64,000 nt of DNA from JACVRX01 sp046726315. GTDB taxonomy: Bacteria; Actinomycetota; Actinomycetes; Jiangellales; Jiangellaceae. The translations under genes and the position numbers were made by a program. Below the pieces are notes generated by a model, which did no database searches, was not told the DNA's origin, and saw nothing but the letters and a program-made list of their open reading frames with translations. Within the stretch, counting starts at the first letter, position 1. Each line of letters opens with the position of its first letter. The stretch is taken from positions 62,001-126,000 of the forward strand of contig JBKPAG010000007.1 of NCBI GenBank assembly GCA_046726315.1, written 5' to 3'. Positions 36,573-45,806 of the stretch are shown piece by piece.

Positions 36573-37358
36573 CTATCCGGCCTGAAGGGGAAGCCAGGCC
36601 AGGACGTCCTGGATCTTTGCATCCCAATAGTCCCACTCATGTTCTCCTGGGCCGAAGTCGACGGTCAGCGGCATGCCGCGGGCGACACAGGCATCGCGGA
36701 AGCGCACGTTGTCCTCGAAGAGTTCGTCCTCGGTGCCACAACACAGGTAGAGCTTGGGAACGGTCTCGGCGGACAGCTCGCTGCTATCGATGAGCCACAG
36801 CAGGTCATCGGGCGTGCCCGTCACCGACCGATTCCCGAACACGCGGTCGGCGAAGGCTGGATCCGGGAGCCAACGCGCGGGTGCCTGCTCCTTCGTGATG
36901 TCCAGTGCGCCGGACAAACTCGCCGCCGCTGCGAACCGGCTGGGATACCGCAGCGCCCACTTGAACGCACCGTAACCACCCATCGAGAGGCCCGCGACGA
37001 ACGTGTCCTCCGGCCGCTCGGATACCCGGAAGAACCGAACAACCACCGTGGGCAGTTCCTCGGTGAGGAAGGTCCAGTACCGCAGGCCGCGCGCCTCGTC
37101 GGTGTAGAAGCTCCGATTGACCTGTGGCATCACCACCGCCAGCCCGAGCGGAGCTGCGTACCGCTCGATCGACGTGCGACGCAACCAGATGGTGTCGTCG
37201 TCGCTGAGCCCATGCAGCAGATAGAGCACTGACGGGTCCGCGTCCATGGCGACCCCGCGCATGCCGATCTGCGCCGACGTCTGCTGCGGCAGGATCACCG
37301 TCATCGACGTGCTCAATCCGAGTGCGTCGGAGAAGAAGTCGCAACGAACGTGAGCCAT
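36573..37358 (-). CDS. Alpha/beta-hydrolase esterase (esterase D / mycolyltransferase-like)
   Basis: A 261-aa esterase. VLYLLHGLSDDDTIW near residue 44 forms the oxyanion region, the nucleophile serine lies in FVAGLSMGGYGAFKW near 122, acidic partner candidates lie in CCGTEDELF near 208, and the histidine is in GPGEHEWDYWD near 237. This is the pattern of tributyrin esterases and S-formylglutathione-hydrolase-like proteins; no signal peptide is seen, so it is probably cytoplasmic. It is followed downstream on its strand only by the 52-bp gap to the UDG-like gene. Confidence 0.88.
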   Translation of the reverse strand: MAHVRCDFFSDALGLSTSMTVILPQQTSAQIGMRGVAMDADPSVLYLLHGLSDDDTIWLRRTSIERYAAPLGLAVVMPQVNRSFYTDEARGLRYWTFLTEELPTVVVRFFRVSERPEDTFVAGLSMGGYGAFKWALRYPSRFAAAASLSGALDITKEQAPARWLPDPAFADRVFGNRSVTGTPDDLLWLIDSSELSAETVPKLYLCCGTEDELFEDNVRFRDACVARGMPLTVDFGPGEHEWDYWDAKIQDVLAWLPLQAG

Positions 37359-37376
37359 TCCGCGCCTCTCGGATCG

Positions 37377-37922
37377 TCACTGCCCGGTTGCGCCGTCGAT
37401 GCGTTCACGTAGCAGGTCGGCGTGCCCGTTGTGCCGGGCGTATTCGGCGATCATGTGCACCAGGACCCGGCGAAGCGAGACGGGCTGGCCGTTGGACTTC
37501 AAGGTGCCGGTTTGCTCGAGCGACGAGGTGGCGGTGACGATGTCCCTGGACCTTTCGCATTCACTCCGCCAGACGGCGAAGGCTTCGGACACGTCACCGT
37601 CGAGCCGGTCGAAGTCCTGGTTCGGGTCGTCGTCGGAGTAGTAGAGCAGAGGCACGTCCTCACCCGCGAACTGGATCCGGAACCACCACCTCTCGACGCC
37701 GCCGAGATGGCGAGCCAGCCCATGCAGGCTTAACGACGAGGGTGGGACACCCCGCTCGGAGAGCCGTTCGGACGGGACGCCGCCACATTTCGCCTCGAAC
37801 GTGGCGCGATGCCAGTCGAGGAAGGCGACCAGGATCTCGCGTTCGCTGCCGACGTACGGAGGATCGATTCGATCACCTGCTGCTGCCCAGCGTTTGGAGT
37901 AGAACTTCGGTGCTTCGACCAT
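37377..37922 (-). CDS. DinB-family (DUF664) protein
   Basis: A 181-aa four-helix protein of the DinB/DUF664 type. The three metal-ligand histidines are recognisable in LHGLARHLGGVERWW near residue 68 and VHMIAEYARHNGHAD near 157, both typical of the family, which includes mycothiol- and bacillithiol-dependent transferases. Such a thiol-transferase role fits an actinobacterium but is not proven. The gene lies 18 bp upstream of the esterase on the same strand. Confidence 0.88.
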   Translation of the reverse strand: MVEAPKFYSKRWAAAGDRIDPPYVGSEREILVAFLDWHRATFEAKCGGVPSERLSERGVPPSSLSLHGLARHLGGVERWWFRIQFAGEDVPLLYYSDDDPNQDFDRLDGDVSEAFAVWRSECERSRDIVTATSSLEQTGTLKSNGQPVSLRRVLVHMIAEYARHNGHADLLRERIDGATGQ

Positions 37923-37960
37923 GTCCGCAGGATTTCACTTTCGACGCGAGGAGATGTGCG

Positions 37961-38407
37961 ATGGGTGAGCAGACCCCGGCAGGGCGGGTGCTGCAGATGC
38001 GGCTGGTGGTCGAGACAGCTGACTACGACCAGGCCGTGACTTTCTACCGAGACGTACTAGGCGCGCGCGAGGAGCTGGTCGTCGACAGCGAGGGCGGCGC
38101 CAAGGTGACGATCCTCGATGTCGGACGGGCGACCCTGGAGCTCTCGAACCCAGCTCAAGTCGCCATGATCGACGACGTCGAGGTTGGGCGCCCGGTGAGT
38201 CCTCGACTGCGGATCGCCTTCGAGGTGGCCGACGCCGAGGGCGTGACCAGCGACCTTGTCGAGGGCGGGGCCGAGTTGATTGCAGCACCGACCGTGACTC
38301 CGTGGCAGTCACTCAACGCGCGGCTTTCGGCGCCAGCGGAGCTGCAGATCACCGTGTTCGCGGAGCTGGGCGACGAGGCTGGTCCTGACCAGCCCGAGAG
38401 ATGCTGA
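37961..38407 (+). CDS. VOC-superfamily (glyoxalase-like) protein
   Basis: A 148-aa protein with the paired beta-alpha-beta-beta-beta units of the VOC fold: QMRLVVETADYDQAVTFYRDVLG near residue 13, TLELSNPAQ near 58, IAFEVADAEGVTSDLVEGGA near 86. The last strand reads LNARLSAPAELQITVF, without the usual DPDGN loop, so a metal-dependent reaction is doubtful and binding or resistance roles are possible. The ATG at 37961 is the start in frame, with GAGGAG upstream. It is divergent from the DinB gene. Confidence 0.8.
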   Translation: MGEQTPAGRVLQMRLVVETADYDQAVTFYRDVLGAREELVVDSEGGAKVTILDVGRATLELSNPAQVAMIDDVEVGRPVSPRLRIAFEVADAEGVTSDLVEGGAELIAAPTVTPWQSLNARLSAPAELQITVFAELGDEAGPDQPERC

Positions 38408-38415
38408 TCCGGGAC

Positions 38416-39375
38416 TCACACCGAGCCGGTCACAACCGAGATCGGCGGCGTCCTCGACGCCTCCTGGACGCGGATACGGTGGAAGCCTGCCTCCTCCAGC
38501 CAGGCCCTGTAGGACCCCTCCCCGTGCACGCCGCCGCTGCTGGTCCGCGTGATCAGCCCGGCCGCGTAGAGCTGCACCGATCGGCGGGTGGCCGGGTCCG
38601 GCGATGGCAGCACGTCGATGACGGCGATCCGCCCTCCTGGCTGGATCGCGAGTCGCAGGTGACGCAACAGCCAGCGGTTTGCGGGTCCGTCGAAGAGGTG
38701 ACACAGGTTGCCGAGCAGGACAAGGTCGTATGTCGCGGGGCGAAGCGACACCTCGAAGGCGTTTCCGGCCACGTAATCGAACCGGTCCGTGCAGCCTGCC
38801 TCGGCAACCGCCAGCCGGGTCGAGGCAAGGATGGGCGCGAAGTCCAACGCAGTGACGTGGCATCGCGGGTCGCGCCGGGCGACCGCGAGGCTCCACGGCG
38901 CCGCGCCGGCGCCGACGTCGAGGATCTGGACGGCACCGCTCAGATACTCCGCCACCGCCTCCGCGGCGTGGCTCATCAGGGTGGCGAGATACGTGACCGC
39001 GTCCGGGTAGACCTCGCTGGCTCCCGCTGGGAGGTCGCATTCCAGTGGTGCCTGGCCGGAACGCACTGCCTCGGCCAGCAGATCAACCGCCGTGCCGACG
39101 CTTCCCAGTACGGACAACTCGGGGACGGCGCCCATGAACAGCCCGTCGTGGTCGGAGCCCACCAGCCCCATGGCGGCAAGAGCCTGAAGCAAGACCCGGG
39201 TGCCGTGCGGGTCAAGGCGGTGGTCGCGCGCCAGGTCCTCGGCGCGCACCGGACCGGCGTCAACCGCAGTCAACAGGCCGAGTCGGTGCGCCGCCGAGAC
39301 GACGGCCGCGGCGTGCAGCGCATCCGACGTCCAGCACAGCCGCTCAGCGAGCGCGGCCGAATCACCGTTGCGCAC
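38416..39375 (-). CDS. SAM-dependent O-methyltransferase-like protein
   Basis: A 319-aa class I methyltransferase with an N-terminal winged-helix dimerisation region (LGLLTAVDAGPVRAEDLA near residue 32), then motif I VQILDVGAGAAPWSLA near 148, LDFAPILAST near 177, FDLV-like YDLVLLGNLCH near 215, and post-motif GGRIAVIDVLPSPD near 247. It matches the small-molecule O-methyltransferase family used in natural-product pathways. It starts with GTG 3 bp after the PEP-utilising enzyme and is probably co-translated with it. The substrate is unknown. Confidence 0.87.
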   Translation of the reverse strand: MRNGDSAALAERLCWTSDALHAAAVVSAAHRLGLLTAVDAGPVRAEDLARDHRLDPHGTRVLLQALAAMGLVGSDHDGLFMGAVPELSVLGSVGTAVDLLAEAVRSGQAPLECDLPAGASEVYPDAVTYLATLMSHAAEAVAEYLSGAVQILDVGAGAAPWSLAVARRDPRCHVTALDFAPILASTRLAVAEAGCTDRFDYVAGNAFEVSLRPATYDLVLLGNLCHLFDGPANRWLLRHLRLAIQPGGRIAVIDVLPSPDPATRRSVQLYAAGLITRTSSGGVHGEGSYRAWLEEAGFHRIRVQEASRTPPISVVTGSV

Positions 39376-39378
39376 GAT

Positions 39379-41874
39379 TCAGGTCCGGACGACGCCGGCG
39401 GTGCCGTCGACAGTGACGAGCTGGCCATCGTGCAGCACCGCCGTCCCGTTACCGGTTGCGACCACAGCGGGAACGCCGTACTCGCGGGCGATGATCGCCG
39501 GATGCGACAGGATCCCCCCGGTGTCGGTGACCAGGGCGCCGATGCTCGGGAACAGCACCGACCAGACCGGCGAGGTCACCGGGCAGACCAGCACGTCGCC
39601 AGCACGGAGCCGCCCGAACTCGGCCTCGCTGGTGATCACGCGGACCGGGCCGGTGTAGCTCCCCGGGGAGGCCGCGATACCGGTGACGGAACTGTCTGGG
39701 CCACCTTGCCCGGTGGTGTCCGGGCCGAAGATGCGGTCGACGGCCCACAGGAATCCCTCGTTCGCCAGGCGTGGCTCGGCGGGCAGGGAAGCGAATGACG
39801 GTGGTGGGCCGGGATCCTTGCCGTAGGACACAGGACCCGGATGAGCCAGTACCCAAGCGCGTTCCCCCTGTCGTCGCATGGCCAAGTCGCGGCGGTCAGT
39901 GCCGTCACGTAGTGCCGCCCTCGCCTCGTCGGCCTCCAGGAAGAACACGTCGTCGCCCGAGTCGAGCTGCCTGCGGTCGGCCAGCCGGCGCCCGATCTCG
40001 ACTGCGGTGCGGCGCATCAGCGCGAGCGGTGCACTCACGGTGAAGTACACGTTGTCCTCGCGCACCGGGTACGCATCAACGGCACGGCCAAGCGCCCGGT
40101 CGAACTTGGCCCGCGCCTGCGATGAGGTCAGCCGGCTCCGCGCGTCGGCAGCCGCGCGCCCCCGGCGATCGGCCAATGCCGTGGCAGTCCGCGCGGGGTC
40201 GAATCCCGCCGCGAGCTGGTCTGCGACCAGGCCCAGCACGAGGTCCGGTCGCTCGTCGAGGTTCTGTTCAGCCACATCGTAGCGGAGGGCGCGACAGCCG
40301 TGCGTCCCGAGGAACTCGGTGAAAGCGGCGGCGAACTGCTCGTCCTCGGCCAGAACAACGCCGACGGGTGCCCGTTCGGCGAGTCGTCGCTTCACCGCGG
40401 GCAGCCCATTCGCGAGCTCGGCGAGCCGGGCAAGCGCTCGGCTGGGCTCGGTGGATTTATCTGACAACCCGGCGAGCAGGTCGAATGTGCGCACCTCGTC
40501 CCAGCCGAGCAGATCGCGGCAGGTGAAGGCCAGCTCGGCGAGCGTGATCTGGACGGCGCCGGGTAGGTGCATGTGCACGTGGAGACCGTGGTCAGCCAGT
40601 TCGAGGAGACTCGACAGGTGCGCGTCGAGCTCGACGTCCGTCATATCGTGCAGGTCCACCTCGCGCAGCTCGGCGATCCGGTCGGCGAACTCCGGCTGCC
40701 ATTCCCGGTACCAGCGCCCCACCATCTGCCCGGTCATGTCCGCCCGCATGGCGGCGACGCAGGCTTTGATCCGCCGCCGCAGCGGAGGGACGAGCCGGAA
40801 CAGCAACGGAACGAGCGGTGCGGGCGGGGCCGGGCGGTCCTTGCCGCCGATCGGCACGATGCGGATGTATTCCCAGCCGCCGATGTCGCGAAAGTCGATC
40901 GTCTCGAACAGCAGCCCTAATTGCTCGCACATGCTGCGTATGCCAGAGGCACGCGGCCGGAGCACCGCCCGGTTGAACGGCGTCCACGGCACCGGCGCAT
41001 GGCTGGCCTCGCGGGTCCAGTAGCCGGATGGCGGTTCGACCGGTAGCGGCACCGGATCGACCTGCCGCTCGGGCAGGGCCGTGATCGGCCTGGCCTGGAG
41101 CAGCACCACCTCCCCGCCCGAGAGCGCCCACTCGACGTCCTGCGGCCCGCCGAGGTGCTGCTCCACCCGGCGCGCCAGAGCCGCGACCGCGCGCGCGACA
41201 TCGGCGTCGATGGCTTCTTCGGCGGCGGCCGTTCGCCGGCTCGCCGAGTTACCGCGTACGACCCATTCCTCGGGCGAGACCTCACCGGACACTAGTCGTT
41301 CGCCCAGCCCCCGGACGGCTTCGACGACGACGGCGCCACGTTCGCCGGTCACCGGGTCGGCGGTAAACGCCACCCCCGCAGCACGCGCCGGGATCATTGG
41401 TTGCACCAGGACCGCCATGCGTGGCGCGTCGCCTTCGCGTTTCGCACCGTACGACCGGACCAGCTCGCCGAACGCGGAGGCCCAGCACTGCCGTACCGCA
41501 TCCAGGAGCCGGTCGTCACCGGTCACATCGAGGACCGTGGTGTAGAGACCGGCGAACGACGCGGTCCCGAGATCCTCGTCACGGCCGGAGGACCGCACGG
41601 CCAGCCGCGTTCCTTGCCACTGCCGCACCGCCTTCCGCAGACCGGTCGCGATCTCCATGGGCAGGTCGATTGCGGCGACCGCTTCGACGGAGGCGTTCGC
41701 AGGTAGACCCGCTTCAGCGAGCGCATCGTCGAGCGCGTCGGCGACGAGCACGACGCCATCGGGCACCGGGAAGCCGTCCAAGCGCAGCCGCGCAAGAGTG
41801 GCCGCCTTGCGGCCGGCCGCGCGAGCGTCGAGTGCGCTCGGAAGGTCGAGCACGTAGGTCGTGGTCGTCGTCAT
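39379..41874 (-). CDS. PEP-utilising phosphotransferase, rifampin-phosphotransferase-like
   Basis: An 831-aa protein with an N-terminal ATP-grasp domain of the pyruvate-phosphate-dikinase type (residues about 10-305: AGRKAATLARL, AVRSSGRDEDL, GVAFTADPVTGER, VEWALSGGEVVLLQARP), a variable helical middle (about 330-740) and a C-terminal swivelling domain with the phosphohistidine in TGGILSHPAIIAREYG near 795. Length and order match the rifampin phosphotransferase / PEP-synthase-like group, which moves a phosphate from ATP via His to a substrate bound by the middle domain. The ATG at 41874 has GGAGG eight bases upstream; a GTG 9 bases earlier is also open. Rifamycin as substrate is only a possibility. 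Confidence 0.85.
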   Translation of the reverse strand: MTTTTTYVLDLPSALDARAAGRKAATLARLRLDGFPVPDGVVLVADALDDALAEAGLPANASVEAVAAIDLPMEIATGLRKAVRQWQGTRLAVRSSGRDEDLGTASFAGLYTTVLDVTGDDRLLDAVRQCWASAFGELVRSYGAKREGDAPRMAVLVQPMIPARAAGVAFTADPVTGERGAVVVEAVRGLGERLVSGEVSPEEWVVRGNSASRRTAAAEEAIDADVARAVAALARRVEQHLGGPQDVEWALSGGEVVLLQARPITALPERQVDPVPLPVEPPSGYWTREASHAPVPWTPFNRAVLRPRASGIRSMCEQLGLLFETIDFRDIGGWEYIRIVPIGGKDRPAPPAPLVPLLFRLVPPLRRRIKACVAAMRADMTGQMVGRWYREWQPEFADRIAELREVDLHDMTDVELDAHLSSLLELADHGLHVHMHLPGAVQITLAELAFTCRDLLGWDEVRTFDLLAGLSDKSTEPSRALARLAELANGLPAVKRRLAERAPVGVVLAEDEQFAAAFTEFLGTHGCRALRYDVAEQNLDERPDLVLGLVADQLAAGFDPARTATALADRRGRAAADARSRLTSSQARAKFDRALGRAVDAYPVREDNVYFTVSAPLALMRRTAVEIGRRLADRRQLDSGDDVFFLEADEARAALRDGTDRRDLAMRRQGERAWVLAHPGPVSYGKDPGPPPSFASLPAEPRLANEGFLWAVDRIFGPDTTGQGGPDSSVTGIAASPGSYTGPVRVITSEAEFGRLRAGDVLVCPVTSPVWSVLFPSIGALVTDTGGILSHPAIIAREYGVPAVVATGNGTAVLHDGQLVTVDGTAGVVRT

Positions 41875-41959
41875 GTCGGGCACCTCCAGCTGCTCGCCCC
41901 GAGTGTGCAGGCGGGCGCCGTTGCCGCAGCATCGTGCGACCTACGTATTTTCGGCGATC

Positions 41960-44878
41960 CTAGGACATGTGCTCTATGACGTACCGGGTCAAACCGGTGC
42001 GGGAGGCGACACCAAGCCGTCGGTAGATGTGCTGCAGGTGGGTGGTCACCGTGCGTTGGCTGATGAACAGCCGGTCGGCGATCTCGGGATTGCTGAGTCC
42101 ATCCGCGACCAGCCGGGCGATTTCCGTCTCCCGGACGCTCAGCTGACCGGGCAGGCGGACCCGCGGCGTGGGGATGGGCCGTGCACCCAGCCGGCGCAGC
42201 AACCGACGGGCGCGGCCGGCGACCGGCCGAGCTCCCATGCTGTCGAGCACATGGAGATGCTCGGTCACGAGAGCCGCGGCGTGGGCGCGCTCGTCGGGCG
42301 ATCCGGTTCTCGTTCCGATGACTTCCGCCCAGTCCATGCGGGCGATCGCCGCCTCGTACGGCATCGTGATGGCGGCGAACCCATCGGCCGCCCGGGCGAA
42401 CGCGGCAAACGCGGCCTCCAGCTCATCCACGGCCCTCGCCACCAGACCGTCGATCCACGCGGACATCGCCGACGGATACGGTGCCCCGGGACCGTGCCCA
42501 GCGAGCAGCTCGGCAGTTCCCCGAGCTCCTGCCAGGTCTCCGGCTTCGACCTGCGCCTCACCGAGCACGCTCATACAGAACGGCGGAACCGCGATGCCGC
42601 CCGCTGTGATCGACCGTGCCACCCGCAACGCGGACAGGACGTCGGACCGCCCGAGTAGCACCATGGCTGCACAGACCTGGCCGAGACCGAGGAGATGCTG
42701 GTCGCCGGCGAACCCCTCGCCGTACGCCGATCGGGCCTCGCTCAGGCACGCCGTGGCCTCGGTGAGTTGACCGCGCCGCGTGTGGACCAGAGCACGGCCG
42801 CACAATGCCGCAGCCACTCCACGGCGCATCCCGACGCGGTGGCTCAGCGCCAGCATCTCGTCCGCGCCCCTGGTGGCCGAGTCCCAATCGCCGGTGAGGA
42901 AGTCGATGAAGGCGATGGTGGCCCGGTTGAGTATCTCCAGCGACGGGAGACCCGTCTCTTGGGCGAGCTGCCGAGCTTCATCGGCCAGCTGGCGAGCCGC
43001 CGCATGGTCTCCCCAGGCAAGCGCGTTGCAGTACGCGGGTCGGTGTGCCTCCTCCAGCAGGAGGACCGAGCCGTCGTCCCGAGCCATCTGCATGACCAGA
43101 CTTGCGGCACGCTCGACGCCATCGTGGTCACCCGACCGTAGGCACAGGTCCGAACGGCCAAGGTTGGCGTAGGCGAGTGCCCGCCGGAAGCCGGTGAATG
43201 CCGCGATCCGATCGAGCGCATCGACCTCGGTGCGAAGCTCGGCCACGAGCCCTCTCCGAGCAAGCAGCCGCATCCGGGTCTCGGCGACCGCCAGGTGCAC
43301 CGACCCGATCGGCGTGCCCGACAGCGCGGCCGTCGCCCTGTCAATATGGGTCTGCGAATCGGCCAGATGCCCGGTGTCCCACTCGACGAGTGCAAGGCGG
43401 CGTAGTTGGCGGGCCTCGTCGACGGAGTCGCCGTGGGCCGCGGAGTTCTCGGCAGCCTCACGCCATGCCACGATCGCGGCATCGGCGCGCCCGGCCAGCT
43501 CGAGCGCCTCCGCCCGCTGCTCCTGTAATCGCAGCAGCAGCTCAGCCCGCTCCAGGCGACGAGCCAGCCCGATCGCGGCCTCGGCATGACCGACGGCCTC
43601 ATCGCCGGCCTTGCTCTCCAGGGCTCGTCCGAGGGCGGCCACGAGAACTCCCAGTGCAGTGCCGGCGTCGACTTCGGCTCCCGCCCCTCGGACGTGATGA
43701 GCCCGTCGTCCGAGGTCATCGGGGTCGAGCCGCGCGAGAGCCGACGCGATCGCCGCGTGCGTGCGACGTCGGACGGCGGCCGGCAGCTCGTCGTAGGCCA
43801 CCTCGGCGAGCAGCGGGTGCGTCGCCTGATAGCGCACACCGGCGTCGTCGAGTTGCTCCTCCAGCACGCCGCACCCACGGAGGCGCTTGACGCTGCGGAG
43901 CAGCTCGACCTCACCGGGGCCGAGCGCCGCGATTAGGTCGTGCCGGATGGTGCCGCCCGCAACTGCGACGGTGTCAAAAATCGCCCTGTCGGCCGGGTCG
44001 AGCGCATCGAGCCGGGCGCGCAGCAGCCCGACCACCTCCGGCGGGATGTCATCGACCTTCTCCTGCCCGAGGACCCACCGCCCGCCGCTGCGGAAAAGCC
44101 GGCCGGAGTCCAGCAGCATCGCCACCAGCGCACGCACGAACAGCGGGAGGCCTCGTGTTCGCTCGACCAGCAGGCCGGTCAGGGTAGATGGGGGTTCCTC
44201 CGCCAGCAGCCCCCGCGCCAGGGCCGCCACGCCCGACGCATCGAGAGTCCCGATGTCCAGCTGGGTGAGCAAGCCCGACCGGCGCAGCGACGACAGCAGC
44301 ACGTCGAGCTCGCCGCTGGACTCCCCTGAGCGGCACGTGGTCAGGACGAGCAAGCGGCGATCTGGCAAACCGCGCACGGCGTAGTGCAGCACCGCCAGCG
44401 AGGCCGGGTCCGCCCAGTTGATGTCATCGACGACGAGGAGGACCGGCTGCTGTCGGGTCAGCCGGTCGAGCAGCCGGCATACCGCTTCGAACAACCGTGT
44501 TCGCTCCATGCCGGCGTCGCCGAGCGGCGCTGGCGCCGGCAGATGAAGGCCGTCGAACAGTCGGCCGAGGTCAGGCAGACCCTCGACCAGGCTGGTCCGC
44601 GCACCCGCCTCGACTGTACGCACGAGCGGGCGCAGGGCCTCGACGACGACGCCGTAATGCAAGTCCCCGTGCAGCGGCGAAGCAGCCGCGCGCAGTATCA
44701 GAAAGCCACGGGCCCGCGCGAGGGCCATACCCTCCTCGGCGAGCCGCGACTTTCCGACTCCCGCCTCACCCACCAGCGCGACGACCCCTGCCATGCCGTC
44801 TGCGGCGCCCTGCAGCGCGTGACCAAGAGCCTCCACTTCAGAGTCCCGGCCCACGAGCGGTACCAACTGCGACGGCAT
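41960..44878 (-). CDS. LAL-type LuxR-family ATP-binding transcriptional regulator
   Basis: A 972-aa regulator. The N-terminus has an AAA/STAND ATPase (LVGRDSEVEALG, Walker A GEAGVGKSRL near residue 37, Walker B LLVVDDINW near 145). A long helical repeat region of TPR-like character (about 400-880) follows, and a C-terminal LuxR HTH closes the protein (LSVRETEIARLVADGLSNPEI near 907, TVTTHLQHIYRRLGV near 938). LAL proteins activate catabolic or secondary-metabolite genes after binding a small ligand. The PEP-utilising enzyme and methyltransferase genes follow 85 bp downstream on the same strand and are its likely targets. Confidence 0.93.
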   Translation of the reverse strand: MPSQLVPLVGRDSEVEALGHALQGAADGMAGVVALVGEAGVGKSRLAEEGMALARARGFLILRAAASPLHGDLHYGVVVEALRPLVRTVEAGARTSLVEGLPDLGRLFDGLHLPAPAPLGDAGMERTRLFEAVCRLLDRLTRQQPVLLVVDDINWADPASLAVLHYAVRGLPDRRLLVLTTCRSGESSGELDVLLSSLRRSGLLTQLDIGTLDASGVAALARGLLAEEPPSTLTGLLVERTRGLPLFVRALVAMLLDSGRLFRSGGRWVLGQEKVDDIPPEVVGLLRARLDALDPADRAIFDTVAVAGGTIRHDLIAALGPGEVELLRSVKRLRGCGVLEEQLDDAGVRYQATHPLLAEVAYDELPAAVRRRTHAAIASALARLDPDDLGRRAHHVRGAGAEVDAGTALGVLVAALGRALESKAGDEAVGHAEAAIGLARRLERAELLLRLQEQRAEALELAGRADAAIVAWREAAENSAAHGDSVDEARQLRRLALVEWDTGHLADSQTHIDRATAALSGTPIGSVHLAVAETRMRLLARRGLVAELRTEVDALDRIAAFTGFRRALAYANLGRSDLCLRSGDHDGVERAASLVMQMARDDGSVLLLEEAHRPAYCNALAWGDHAAARQLADEARQLAQETGLPSLEILNRATIAFIDFLTGDWDSATRGADEMLALSHRVGMRRGVAAALCGRALVHTRRGQLTEATACLSEARSAYGEGFAGDQHLLGLGQVCAAMVLLGRSDVLSALRVARSITAGGIAVPPFCMSVLGEAQVEAGDLAGARGTAELLAGHGPGAPYPSAMSAWIDGLVARAVDELEAAFAAFARAADGFAAITMPYEAAIARMDWAEVIGTRTGSPDERAHAAALVTEHLHVLDSMGARPVAGRARRLLRRLGARPIPTPRVRLPGQLSVRETEIARLVADGLSNPEIADRLFISQRTVTTHLQHIYRRLGVASRTGLTRYVIEHMS

Positions 44879-44979
44879 GACACGTAGCCCCTCCGCCGCC
44901 GATCATCCGCCGCGTGGTCGGTCCGGTCCAGCCGGCCTTCGCGAGCCTCGACAATGCTTCCCGGCTGGACGTCCACGTC

Positions 44980-45204
44980 CTACGGATCCCTGCGGGATTC
45001 CGCCTGGCCTTCGGGTGCTGGGACCGAAGCCAGTCCTTCGGCCACCAGCGCTTCGTCGAGGACACGCAGCGCCTTCTGGCCCATCCCGTGCAACGCTGCC
45101 AGATCGACCCGAGAGAAACGTGCGACGTCTTCGAGCGACTTCAGCCCGGCGCCTTCGAGCGCGCGCCGGGCCGGAGCGGCCAGGCCGGAGGGTAGGTCCG
45201 TCAC
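44980..45204 (-). CDS. Small helix-hairpin-helix protein
   Basis: A 74-aa protein. TDLPSGLAAPARRALEGAG and the following SLEDVARFSRVDLAALHGMG form a tandem helix-hairpin-helix pattern like that of RNA polymerase alpha C-terminal and other DNA-binding stand-alone domains; GMGQKALRVLDEAL is the hairpin with its Gly turn. The GTG start at 45204 overlaps the stop of the DHFR-like gene by 4 bp (GTGA), which decides the start. Such genes often follow DHFR-like or YdeI-like genes in actinobacteria. DNA or nucleotide binding is likely but untested. Confidence 0.72.
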   Translation of the reverse strand: MTDLPSGLAAPARRALEGAGLKSLEDVARFSRVDLAALHGMGQKALRVLDEALVAEGLASVPAPEGQAESRRDP

Positions 45205-45806
45205 TTCTGCACCCGGTAACGCAAGTGTGTTGCCCAGTTCGATTGACGTGCCTCCATCTGCTGCAGATCGACACTTTGGTCGAAACCCTCGAACAGCCGC
45301 TTCCCGCCACCGAGTACCACCGGCGCGATCGTCAGGATGACCTCGTCCAGGTACCCACCGGCGAGCGCTTGACGGATCGTGTCGGCGCCACCCATGATCC
45401 CGACGTCCCTGCCCCCGGCCGCTGCCCGCGCCAGTTCCAGCGCCGACTCCAGCCCAGACACGAACGTGAACGCACCGTTCGACGGCTCGTCTTCGGTGCG
45501 GTGTGTGAGGATGAAGAACGGTAGACCCCACGGGTTTTTGCCGCCCCACGCCTCTGCCGCGTCATAGGTCGACCGCCCACCGATGATCGCGCCGGTTCGG
45601 CCGACGCCCTCTTCGAGGATCTCCTTGTCAACGCCCGACGCCTCTCCAGTCGGTTCCGCCGCATAGGACCACGGGCCGTTGAACACCCAGTAGTGCAGGC
45701 GCTCGCCGCCCTCGCCGAGCCCCTTGCCCGGCCCGTCGTTCGGCCCGGTCACGTAGCCGTCGAGCGACTGGGTGATCTGGGCAACCACTGCCGTCACTGC
45801 ACTCAC
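45201..45806 (-). CDS. DHFR/RibD C-terminal-like reductase
   Basis: A 201-aa protein of the dihydrofolate reductase / RibD C-terminal superfamily: VVAQITQSLDGYVTGPND at the start, AIIGGRSTYDAAEAWGG near residue 73, FFILTHRTEDEP near 97, DVGIMGGADTIRQALAGGYLDEV near 134 and PVVLGGGKRLF near 162. The NADPH-binding GG loops are kept. The folate-site residues of true DHFR are not, so this is one of the many unassigned family members. Its GTG overlaps the stop of the upstream hydrolase as GTGA; an in-frame GTG 9 bases later has better spacing from GAGGAG. Confidence 0.85.
   Translation of the reverse strand: MSAVTAVVAQITQSLDGYVTGPNDGPGKGLGEGGERLHYWVFNGPWSYAAEPTGEASGVDKEILEEGVGRTGAIIGGRSTYDAAEAWGGKNPWGLPFFILTHRTEDEPSNGAFTFVSGLESALELARAAAGGRDVGIMGGADTIRQALAGGYLDEVILTIAPVVLGGGKRLFEGFDQSVDLQQMEARQSNWATHLRYRVQK

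Noticed and set aside
44838..45065. Arg/Trp-rich minus-strand frame next to the LAL gene
   Set aside because: It overlaps the helix-hairpin-helix gene in another frame and has no family pattern or start signal.
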